NCBI RefSeq assembly: GCF_038023995.1
Contig: NZ_CP150660.1
Location: forward strand, 2,850,501-2,914,500
DNA length: 64,000 nt
Direction: 5' to 3'
From: Polaribacter atrinae
Lineage (GTDB): Bacteria > Bacteroidota > Bacteroidia > Flavobacteriales > Flavobacteriaceae
In this document: piece by piece, positions 48,139-56,400 of the stretch
Layout of the letters: every line of letters begins with the position of its first letter
Numbering within the stretch: the first letter of the stretch is position 1
Position numbers and translations under genes: made by a program
Notes under the pieces: generated by a model
What the model was told of the DNA's origin: nothing
What the model saw: only the letters and a program-made list of their open reading frames with translations
Database searches by the model: none

Positions 48139-48242
48139 TGTCATTGCGAGTTTACGAAGCAATCTCATTTTATAGATAGCGGTTATTCGTCTATATAAAA
48201 TGAGATTTCTCAATCGCTAAAAAAGCTCATTTCGAAATGACA
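48139..48242 (+). repeat. Long imperfect inverted-repeat element
   Basis: Ends are TGTCATT (48139-48145) and AATGACA (48236-48242). Inner arms ATCTCATTTTATAGA (48162-48176) and TCTATATAAAATGAGAT (48190-48206). The left part, CATTGCGAGTTTACGAAGCA, is a sequence I recognise as a widespread flavobacterial dispersed repeat. No ORF; a MITE- or REP-like element is likely. Confidence 0.75.
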
Positions 48243-48249
48243 ATATGTT

Positions 48250-48374
48250 TACGAACAGGTCTATTCCTGACTGAACCTTTCGCCTTCGCTCAAGTCAAGC
48301 TCTCTGTTTGAGCTCTTTTTTTAGTCCCTTTTGGGATAAAAAAAGCGAGTAGTGAAAGCAGGAAATAGCTTCGA
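48250..48374 (+). repeat. Extragenic palindromic repeat, copy B
   Basis: Core TTGAGCTCTTTTTTT, loop AGTCCCTTTTGGGAT, AAAAAAAGCGAGT, then GAAAGCAGGAAATAGCTTC, the last part identical to copy A. The 5' part (48250-48308) is longer than in other copies. Confidence 0.78.
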
Positions 48375-48448
48375 GTTAAAATTTTATCAAATTCTTAATT
48401 TTTGGAGCACTTCTTTACAAATTAATTAGCATTTTTCAATTAAAAATG

Positions 48449-48456
48449 TACTTTTG
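48449..48456 (+). promoter_or_regulatory. -7 element of the PhnA-like gene
   Basis: TACTTTTG, 18 bases before the preferred ATG at 48475. Confidence 0.55.
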
Positions 48457-48474
48457 TGCAACAAAAAATATATT

Positions 48475-49071
48475 ATGAGTTTACAACAAGATTTAGAAAA
48501 TAGAAGTGGAAATAAATGTGAATTATGTACTTCAACAACTAATTTATCAATTTACGACGTAAAACCAACCATAACTGGTGGAGGTGGAGTAGATGGTAGT
48601 GTATTGGCTTGTGAAACTTGTATTACTCAAATAGATAATCCAGAAGAAACGGATGCAAACCATTGGCGTTGTTTAAACGACTCTATGTGGAGTGAATATA
48701 GAGGTGTAAAGGTAGTTGCTTGGAGAATGTTGTCTCGTTTAAGAGCAGAAGGTTGGCCGCAAGATTTGTTAGATATGATGTATTTAGAAGACGATGATTT
48801 ACGTTTTGCTAAAGAATCTGGAGATCATTTAGATGATAGCGAAAAGATTATTCATAGAGATGCAAATGGTGCAATTTTAGAAGCAGGAGATTCTGTTGTT
48901 TTAATTAAAGATTTAAAGGTAAAAGGATCTAGTATGGTTGCTAAACAAGGAACTGCGGTACGTAGAATTTCTTTAGATCATGAAAATGCAAAATATATAG
49001 AAGGTAAAGTAGGGCCAACGCAAATTGTAATTATTACAGATTACGTTAAAAAAATGGCAGAAAAAGAGTAA
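48475..49071 (+). CDS. PhnA/YjdM-like zinc-ribbon protein
   Basis: 198 aa from ATG 48475; the frame extends to a TTG at 48454 that lies inside the promoter. A zinc ribbon is formed by CELCTSTTNL and ACETCITQID. The C-terminal PhnA domain has DSVVLIKDLKVKGSSMVAKQ, GTAVRRISL and VGPTQIVIITDYVKK. Middle segment NHWRCLNDSMWSEYRGVKVV is family-specific. Despite the name, phosphonate use is not established for this family. Confidence 0.9.
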   Translation: MSLQQDLENRSGNKCELCTSTTNLSIYDVKPTITGGGGVDGSVLACETCITQIDNPEETDANHWRCLNDSMWSEYRGVKVVAWRMLSRLRAEGWPQDLLDMMYLEDDDLRFAKESGDHLDDSEKIIHRDANGAILEAGDSVVLIKDLKVKGSSMVAKQGTAVRRISLDHENAKYIEGKVGPTQIVIITDYVKKMAEKE

Positions 49072-49103
49072 TCTTCTGTTGTTTTTAGCACAGTAGAGTA
49101 GTT

Positions 49104-49185
49104 GGGCGTTCCTTTCAGGTCGCGCTTTACACTATATCTTTTTTCTGAAAAAGAAAAAAGGATGCCGTTTCAATCGCTAACGCGC
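49104..49185 (-). repeat. Extragenic palindromic repeat, diverged copy D
   Basis: Read on the + strand: GGGCGTTCC, TTTCAGGTCGCGCTTTACAC, a TTTTTTCTGAAAAAGAAAAAA hairpin core of about 20 bp, then CGTTTCAATCGCTAACGC. It shares GGGCrTTCC and CGCTTTnC with the reverse complement of copy C. Confidence 0.65.
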
Positions 49186-49247
49186 ATTTTTGCTAATAAA
49201 TAGCGTTTAAGTTTTCTTATTTAGAATTTTTAAGAAATTTGATTTTT

Positions 49248-49286
49248 ACATAAAAAAAACCTCGATATATCGAGGTTTTTTTATGT
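49248..49286. terminator. Bidirectional terminator between the PhnA-like gene and blaR1-like gene
   Basis: Near-perfect palindrome ACATAAAAAAAACCTCGATA / TATCGAGGTTTTTTTATGT with A and T tracts on the two sides; it serves both convergent genes. Confidence 0.92.
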
Positions 49287-49302
49287 CTATATTATTCTAA
49301 CT

Positions 49303-50796
49303 TTAGTTCTTTTTACTAATTATATATACAGCACCAGATCCATCTTTGTTTTTCTCTACGTTAACCCTTTCTATAGTAGTTGGTTTTATTTGTTCCATTT
49401 CTTTTTTAGAAATAATTTTTCCGTCTAAATAATAGATCGGCTCTTTTTTCTTTTTTATAGAAATTGTAGAAGTTCCGTCTTTTTGTTTCATAACGTTTAC
49501 GCTTTCTATATTTTCAGAATCTACATTATTAATTTCTTCCTTTGTTACCGTTTTTCCGTCTATTGTAAAAGTTGTTTCTTTCTTATTTGTTTTAGAAACA
49601 GAAGGTTTAGAAGTAGGTGGTGGAGGTGGAATAATTTTATCAGTTGTACTCTTTTGTAAGTTTTTATACGCATCTGGTGTATTGTCTTTAAATTCAGAAA
49701 CTATTTCACCGTTATCATACACCTTTGTTATAAATTGTCCTTCTATAATATCGCCTGCATTTACTTGCTGAGATGAAATTACTTTTCCATTTTGGTCTGT
49801 TAATTTACCTTCTCTATTATAATATTTGTAATTTTTATCTTTTAAAACATAAAAATACTTTTCTCCTTTTATGATTTTAAAGCCTGTTGTTGGAAAATTA
49901 CTTTCTGTAGTAATTTCATGTTTACTTACTGATATTTGTTTCTCTTGTGCTTCAACTCTTTTTGCAAAGAGGAAAATAAAAGCTGTTAAAAGCGGAATTA
50001 CCGCCAGTTTTTTTAACAACATGTTTGTTGGTGAGCTTTGTTTTGTCATCATTTTTAATCTTTTTTTAGTTAATGAATAATTCAAATTACTGGCCAAGTA
50101 ATATTCGTTGTTCCATGCAGCTTTGTTTACTAAAATGTGCTGATATTGAAACGTGTTATTATGTTGATGATTCACCTTTTCGTCTGCTAAAAATTCGTGA
50201 TTTAATTGTATTGCTTTTTTTAAGAAGATAAATAATGGGTTTATCCAAAAAATAATTTGAAGCAATTCAATTAATAGAACATCTAAGGTGTGTTTTTGTG
50301 TTGCATGTGTTAACTCATGTGTAAAGAGTTCTTCTTCTATTTTCTCTTGCTTATAGTCTTTTTTATTGATGAAAATGTAATTCCAGAAAGTATGAGGTAG
50401 TATTTCATCCTTTACTAAAACTAATACTGCTTTTTGATATTTGATAGTTTCGTTTTTTCTTATCTTCTGTATAATTCTAACAAGGTTGACAACAAATCGT
50501 ACTAAAAATAAGGTTGCTATAATTAGGTAGGTTACCATTAATAATTGACTGTAATTAAAAGTTTCATAGCCTGTTGTTGAGGTTGTGTTTCCCATAAAAA
50601 TAGGTTCTCCGTTAGTTTCTATTGCATCCTTAGCCTGAATAGTAATGGTTGTTAATGGTACTAAAAAAGAAATGATGATACCTGTTAAAAGATAAAAGCG
50701 ATTAAAGGTGTGCATTTTTTCTTTTTCTAATATAAAATGATAAAAGAAGAGTAATAATGCTAAACAACTTGCAGATTTAAGTAGGTAGATAATCAT
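49303..50796 (-). CDS. BlaR1-type M56 membrane metallopeptidase with TonB-plug-like repeats
   Basis: 497 aa. Membrane helices near 3-22, 35-52, 83-108 and 262-282 frame a cytoplasmic zinc peptidase with HELTH at 160-164 and the third ligand probably in NHEFLADEKV. The part beyond the last helix is extracytoplasmic. It contains a Pro-run (390-394) and two repeats: about 407-450 with DGKTVTKEEINNVDSENIES, and 455-497 with DGKIISKKEMEQIKPTTIER. Both look like the DGK ... I.S.NV.K pattern of TonB-receptor plug domains. No beta-lactam sensor is present. Coupled to BlaI by ATGA overlap; cleavage of the repressor is the family role. Confidence 0.85.
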   Translation of the reverse strand: MIIYLLKSASCLALLLFFYHFILEKEKMHTFNRFYLLTGIIISFLVPLTTITIQAKDAIETNGEPIFMGNTTSTTGYETFNYSQLLMVTYLIIATLFLVRFVVNLVRIIQKIRKNETIKYQKAVLVLVKDEILPHTFWNYIFINKKDYKQEKIEEELFTHELTHATQKHTLDVLLIELLQIIFWINPLFIFLKKAIQLNHEFLADEKVNHQHNNTFQYQHILVNKAAWNNEYYLASNLNYSLTKKRLKMMTKQSSPTNMLLKKLAVIPLLTAFIFLFAKRVEAQEKQISVSKHEITTESNFPTTGFKIIKGEKYFYVLKDKNYKYYNREGKLTDQNGKVISSQQVNAGDIIEGQFITKVYDNGEIVSEFKDNTPDAYKNLQKSTTDKIIPPPPPTSKPSVSKTNKKETTFTIDGKTVTKEEINNVDSENIESVNVMKQKDGTSTISIKKKKEPIYYLDGKIISKKEMEQIKPTTIERVNVEKNKDGSGAVYIISKKN

Positions 50797-51164
50797 TGTT
50801 GCTGTTTTTTAATTTGACCATCAATTATCTTTTTTAAATCTTCTAATTCTTCTGTAGAAAGATTGGTTTCTTTTGTGAAAAAAGAAGCAAACTGACTGGC
50901 AGAATCGTTGAAGAAATTTTTAATTAATCCGTTAACATGTTTAGAAAAATAATCTGTTTTTTTTATTAACGGGAAGTATTCTCTCGATTTTCCGAATAAC
51001 TTATAATCTATAAAACCTTTGTCTGCAATTCTTTTTAACAAAGTAGCAACGGTTGTTGTTGCTGGTTTTGGTTCTGGAAAATCTTCTAACAATTCTTTTA
51101 AAAATGCTTTTTTACGTTTCCATAAATATTGCATTAATTGTTCTTCTGTTTTAGATAATTGCAT
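50793..51164 (-). CDS. BlaI/MecI-family repressor
   Basis: 123 aa winged-helix repressor. LSKTEEQLMQYLWKRKKAFL (helix 1), PATTTVATLLKRIADKGFID (recognition helix and wing start) and YFPLIKKTDYFSK are typical; the C-terminal dimerisation helices follow. In the family, the BlaR1-type protease inactivates the repressor. Upstream lie two TCTACA/TGTAGA-type palindromes that cover its own promoter, so autoregulation is very likely. Confidence 0.92.
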   Translation of the reverse strand: MQLSKTEEQLMQYLWKRKKAFLKELLEDFPEPKPATTTVATLLKRIADKGFIDYKLFGKSREYFPLIKKTDYFSKHVNGLIKNFFNDSASQFASFFTKETNLSTEELEDLKKIIDGQIKKQQQ

Positions 51165-51181
51165 CGTTTATGTTTTTTTGC

Positions 51182-51223
51182 TCTACAAACATAGAATAAA
51201 AATATATATTCTACAAATGTAGA
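51182..51223 (-). promoter_or_regulatory. BlaI operators overlapping the blaI-blaR1 promoter
   Basis: Palindrome 1 is TCTACAAATGTAGA (51210-51223) and palindrome 2 is TCTACAAACATAGA (51182-51195), spaced 28 bp centre to centre. On the minus strand, palindrome 1 holds the -33 TTTG and palindrome 2 holds the -7 TATGTTTG, with a 20-bp spacer. The TACA/TGTA pattern is the known MecI/BlaI site. Confidence 0.75.
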
Positions 51224-51297
51224 GTTGAAATAGTTTTGTTTTGCTGTTTAAATAATGAAAATTAATAGTTCTACTTAGGGTAGGTAAGTATGCTTGC

Positions 51298-51401
51298 ATT
51301 AAGGATTGTAGCATTTGTTTGAGCTCTTTTTTGTTTTTACAAAAAAAGCGAGTGCGAAAAGCCTGACGCAATTATTTTTTTCAAATAATTGGGGAATGCC
51401 C
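51298..51401 (+). repeat. Extragenic palindromic repeat, copy C
   Basis: ATTAAGGATTGTAGC, TTTGTTTGAGCTCTTTTTT, loop GTTTTTAC, AAAAAAAGCGAGTGCGAAAA, GCCTGACGC, then GGGGAATGCCC. Shares the core with copies A and B. Confidence 0.78.
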
Positions 51402-51430
51402 AAAAAAAAATCCGCTCATTGCTGAACGGA
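51402..51430 (-). terminator. Terminator of the M20 dipeptidase gene
   Basis: On the minus strand: TCCGTTCA-GCAA-TGAGCGGA, one G-U pair, followed by nine T. Confidence 0.9.
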
Positions 51431-51439
51431 TTAATTATT

Positions 51440-52828
51440 TTATTTAGACATCTCTGTAAAATATTTATAGAAATAAGGAATCGTTTCAATCCCTTTTAGG
51501 TAATTCCACACCCCAAAATGTTCGTTTGGTGAGTGAATGGCATCAGAATCTAAACCGAAGCCCATTAAAATAGTCTTGCTTTTTAAATGTTGCTCAAATA
51601 AAGCAACAATAGGAATACTACCACCACTTCTTTGAGGAATAGGCGTTTTACCAAAGCTGGTTTCATAGGCTTTGCTAGCTGCTTTGTATGCCGTATTATC
51701 TATTGGAGTTACGTACCCTTGTCCGCCATGATGTGGTTTTACAAGTACCGTTACAGATTTAGGAGCTATGCTTTCGAAATGTTTTTTGAAGAGCTCTGTA
51801 ATCTCTTTCCAATCTTGATTTGGCACTAATCTCATAGATATTTTAGCAAATGCTTTGCTTGCAATTACTGTTTTTGCACCTTCGCCAGTATAACCACCCC
51901 AAATTCCGTTTACATCTAAAGTTGGTCTAATTGCATTGCGCTCGTTGGTAGAATAACCTGCCTCTCCGTGAACATCACCTATTTTTAAGGCATCTTTATA
52001 TTTCTCTAAAGAAAAAGGAGCTTTTGCCATTTCTGCTCTTTCTTCTGTAGATAATTCTTCTACGTTGTCATAAAAACCAGGAATGGTAATGTGGTTGTTC
52101 TCGTCGTGTAACGAGGCAATCATTTTGGTTAAAATATTGATAGGGTTTGCAACTGCGCCTCCGTATAAACCTGAATGTAAATCTCTATTTGGTCCTGTAA
52201 CTTCTACTTCTACATAACTTAAACCACGTAAACCTGTTGTAATAGAAGGGATGTCGTTGGCAATCATACCTGTGTCAGATATTATAATAACATCATTGGC
52301 TAATTTTTCTGTATTTCTTGGTACAAACCAAGCTAAACTTTCAGAACCTACTTCTTCTTCACCTTCTATCATAAATTTTACGTTACAAGGTAAGTTTCCG
52401 GTAGATGTCATGTATTCTAATGCTTTTACGTGCATATACATTTGTCCTTTATCATCGCAAGCACCACGAGCAAATATTGCTCCTTCTGGATGAATTTCTG
52501 TATTTTTAATTACTGGTTCAAATGGTGGAGACGTCCAAAGTTCTATTGGATCTGCCGGTTGTACATCATAATGACCGTAAACTAATACGGTTGGTAAGTT
52601 TTTGTCGATGATTTTTTCTCCATAAATAATAGGATATCCTGGAGTTTCACACATTTCTACGTTGTCGCAACCTGCTTTTTTTAAACTTTCTAAAACAAAA
52701 TCAGCCGTTAGTAAAACGTCTTTCTTATAAGCCGAATCTGCACTAACAGAAGGGATTTTAAGGAGTTCTATGAGTTCGTTTAAGAAGCGTTGTTTGTTGT
52801 CTTTTATGTAAGATTGAATGGTATTCAT
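51440..52828 (-). CDS. M20-family dipeptidase
   Basis: 462 aa cytoplasmic zinc peptidase. Metal ligands are visible in LVYGHYDVQPADP (His, Asp), ARGACDDKGQMYMH (Asp), MIEGEEEVGSESL (catalytic Glu and ligand Glu), IISDTGM (Asp) and the final His in DSDAIHSPNEHFG. The dimerisation domain reads HSGLYGGAVANPINILTKMI. Probably splits dipeptides or carnosine-like substrates; exact specificity is unknown. It is divergent from the tRNA-Leu gene and has its own terminator. Confidence 0.92.
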   Translation of the reverse strand: MNTIQSYIKDNKQRFLNELIELLKIPSVSADSAYKKDVLLTADFVLESLKKAGCDNVEMCETPGYPIIYGEKIIDKNLPTVLVYGHYDVQPADPIELWTSPPFEPVIKNTEIHPEGAIFARGACDDKGQMYMHVKALEYMTSTGNLPCNVKFMIEGEEEVGSESLAWFVPRNTEKLANDVIIISDTGMIANDIPSITTGLRGLSYVEVEVTGPNRDLHSGLYGGAVANPINILTKMIASLHDENNHITIPGFYDNVEELSTEERAEMAKAPFSLEKYKDALKIGDVHGEAGYSTNERNAIRPTLDVNGIWGGYTGEGAKTVIASKAFAKISMRLVPNQDWKEITELFKKHFESIAPKSVTVLVKPHHGGQGYVTPIDNTAYKAASKAYETSFGKTPIPQRSGGSIPIVALFEQHLKSKTILMGFGLDSDAIHSPNEHFGVWNYLKGIETIPYFYKYFTEMSK

Positions 52829-52879
52829 AAGATATATATTTATTTCTACATCAAAAGTAGAAAAATTATTATGAACTGC

Positions 52880-52909
52880 TTTGCAGTTTGCAAGGATTGT
52901 TTATATTTG
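52880..52909 (+). promoter_or_regulatory. Promoter of tRNA-Leu
   Basis: TTTG (52880-52883), 18-bp spacer, TATATTTG (52902-52909), 24 bases before the tRNA. Confidence 0.75.
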
Positions 52910-52933
52910 CAGCCCAATTAAATGGGAAAAGTT

Positions 52934-53015
52934 GCAGGCGTGGTGGAATTGGTAGACACGCTAGACTTAGGATCTAGTGCCGCGAGGTGTGAGAGTTCGA
53001 GTCTCTCCGCCTGTA
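52934..53015 (+). tRNA. tRNA-Leu, anticodon UAG
   Basis: 82 nt class II tRNA. Acceptor stem GCAGGCG / CGCCTGT (one G-U), discriminator A. The anticodon arm is CTAGA-CTTAGGA-TCTAG, with anticodon TAG at loop positions 3-5. A short variable arm is followed by the T arm GAGAG-TTCGAGT-CTCTC. CCA is not encoded (ACA follows position 73). Single gene with its own promoter and terminator. Confidence 0.96.
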
Positions 53016-53024
53016 CAATAAGAG

Positions 53025-53055
53025 AAAACCTCAGCTTTTAGCTGAGGTTTTTTTA
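53025..53055 (+). terminator. Terminator of tRNA-Leu
   Basis: Stem AAAACCTCAGC / GCTGAGGTTTT, loop TTTTA, T tract. Confidence 0.92.
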
Positions 53056-53257
53056 TTTTTAGGTAAGATGTTAGTGGTATCTTATGGATGATTTTTATTT
53101 ATCTAGAATTAATGGTGTTCGTACTATATGATTAGTGTAGATATGCAATTTTAGTTGCTAAATTTAAATGTATTTTCATAGAACATAAGTATTCTTCATT
53201 TAACTGACATTCATTTTGAATCGTTAAATAGTAAAAATTTATTCATGTAATTTTCTG

Positions 53258-53283
53258 TTTTAAAAATCAACTGATTTTTAAAA
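53258..53283. repeat. 12-bp palindrome in the upstream region of the hybrid regulator
   Basis: TTTTAAAAATCA-AC-TGATTTTTAAAA. It stands in a 400-bp gene-free gap (53056-53457) upstream of the regulator. The gap also has a weak -7-like TACTCTTG near 53443. No ORF of note. Confidence 0.55.
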
Positions 53284-53457
53284 TGAGCTTTTGCGGAAGG
53301 CTTCATGTATCGCTTGTGCTTATGTCTAAATTAATTTTATTGAAAAAATAACATTGATAAACCTACAACGGGTAAGAATTTTAAAGACAAAATTTTTATT
53401 TACTTAACCTAATATTTATATTAAGGTAATCTTAAAAGTATACTCTTGTGGGGTTAA

Positions 53458-56400
53458 ATGTACACTATGACAAGAGTAGTATTATTCTTTTTTTTTATAA
53501 CATTACAAACTTTTAGTCAACAAATTAAATTTGATAATTTTTCGATATACGAGGGGTTATCTAATAATTCTGTAAAAGATATCGAAAATGATATTAATGG
53601 AGGTTTATGGATTGCAACTTGGGATGGCTTAAATTATTTTGATGGTTATACATTTACTTCCTTTAAACATGACATTAACAACAATCATTCGATTGCTGGT
53701 AATTACATCAGCAAAGTTAAACAAGATATAAAAGGTACAATTTGGATTATTACAGAAGATACTAAAATAAGCAGGTATTTAGGTAATAAAAAGTTTAAAA
53801 ATTACACTTTTAAGAACAAACCAATTGATATCTCTGTTACAAAAGATGGTAATATTTTAGTTCACACTAAAAATAACTGTTACGAATTTGTTGCTGGTCA
53901 ATTTCAAGAAACCAATAGGATAATCTCAAAAACAAACAACAACGCTTTAAACAATATTCTTTTAACAAAATACCCAAACATTATTATTAACGATGTTTTA
54001 AAAGATAAAACAGGTAATATTTGGTATGCCACACGTAAAAATGGTTTATTCATCATTAAAAATATATTAGACAAAGCCAATAAATATCATATAGAAAATT
54101 ACACAAAAGACCCTTATTCTAAAGAAAGTTTTAAAAGTAATGAAGTAGAAACTTTACACGAAGATTATTTTGGAAACATTTGGCTTGGCTTAAAAGATGG
54201 TGGAATTAGTATGGCTTACTCCAATTCTGATAAGATAGCATCTATTGTACCTCACCCAATAAATTCTCCAAACATTCCTAATGAAACTTTACGTGCAATA
54301 ACCAAAGATTTAGAAGGTAAACTGTGGTTAGGTTATTACACAAAAGGACTTTATAATTACAATTCTACTTCTAAAAATTACAAAGAATTTATAATTAAAG
54401 AAGCTACCAATGAACCAGATTGGAAACGTATAAGGTCTTTGTTTACTGCTTCTGATGGGACTATTTGGGCAGGAACTTATGCTGGAATAATCAGAATAAA
54501 AAAAAATGGAGATTATAACTTATATAATTCTAAGAATAATATAAACATACCTAACAATAGAAATTATTCTATTTATGAAGATAATAATAAACAATTATGG
54601 GTTGCTTGTTGGGGTGGGGTTGCTAAATTTAATTTAATCACAAATAATTTTGAGTCTTTTATTGGTCAAGATTTAATTCGTAAATATCATATTAGAAATT
54701 TAAAATTTATAGATAACGAGCTTATTCTTGCTACAGAAAATAATGGGCTGCAATTATTAGATATTAGTAAAGGAAAATTAAAAACAATAGAGACCCAAAA
54801 TAATCTTTCTCATTATCATAAAGAGCAAAAAAGCAACTTAAAATCTAATAATAAAGGTTTAAAATTAATTGATATTAAAAATGGCGAATTACAATCTATA
54901 AATACTAATAAAGGCCTTTTAAGTAATAGTATTTACGCTGTTTATAAAGATGAAAAAACAAATTATTATTGGATTGCATCGCTTGGTGGATTAAGTGTTT
55001 TTAGTAAAGAAAAAGGTATTATTAAGAATATTACAGAAAAAGAAGGTTTACCTAGCCAATTAATTTACGGTGTTTTAGATCATAAAGAGCAAGTTTGGTT
55101 AAGTACCACAAAAGGAATTGTTGTGATTGATAAAAAAAGTTTTGAAGTAAAAACTTTTCATCCAAAAGGAGGTTGGCAGGTTTCTGAATTTTCTGAAGGC
55201 GCTTATTATCAGGATGCTAAAGGTGATTTGTTTTTTGGCGGAATTAATGGTTTAAATTATTTTAATCCTAGCAATATTCAGTTTAACAATACTAAAGCAA
55301 AAATTAAATTACTGGTTGATGATAATGAAAACTACTCTCCAAAGATTATAAAAAGTCATAATAAAAATCAAATTAGTATTGATTTAATTCCGATTAGATT
55401 CCCCAAAAAAACAGAAAAAAATATCTATTATAAATTAGAAGGCTTAGATAGTATTTGGACTTTATTAGATATCAATAACAAGATAAATTATCAAAATTTA
55501 ACTTCTGGAAATTATAATTTTTTACTTAAAGAAGGAAAAGAAAACGATGAAGAATTATTTTTCTCCTTACAAATAAAAAAAGCTTTCTATAAAACAAACT
55601 TATTTTATGTGCTCTTATCAGTATTTATATTAATTACAGCAATAATACTTATCTATCTTAAGAATTTAAGAACAAAATCACTTCAAAAAGACCTAGAAAA
55701 AAAGATCTTAATTCGTACAAATGTCATCGAAAATCAAAAAAAAGATTTAGAGGTTATTAACAATCAATTGGATGAAAAAAATAAAGAAATTTTACGTCAA
55801 AAAGAGACACTTTTAAAATTACATAACAATCTTAAAAATGAAGATTTTGAAGTCGAAAAATTTAAAACATTTGTTTTATCAGAGTTTCAAGAACCAGTTT
55901 CTAAAATTTTAAAAACTGCAAATTGTTTGTCAGAAAATTCTCATGATAAAAAAACTATTTTAGAAGAGACTAACAAAATGGTAAACCTAATTTCTGAATG
56001 GAATTATCTAAGCCACGTAAAAGAAATTGGAGCTATTAAGACTTCTGTAATTAATTTGTTTCCGGTTTTAAAAAACAGTATTAATAAGTTAGAAGAATCT
56101 TTACAAAACAATAAAGTAGATTTTAATTTTAATATAGACACCTCTATTAATTGGGTAGAAATAGATGTTTTACGTTTTCGTTTAATGCTACAATATTTTT
56201 TTAATGACATTAATAAATACTCAGATAATAGCAGTAAGTTAAACTTAAAAATCAATTATAAGAATTCTTTTGTAGTTGTAGAAATTTCTTCCAATAGTGA
56301 TCTTTTAAAAAATAATTGGTACAGTGTTTTACATTACAGCCCTTATTTTAAAGCATTACAAACTCTTTTGGTTGATTTAAAAGGAAAACTTATCAATTAT

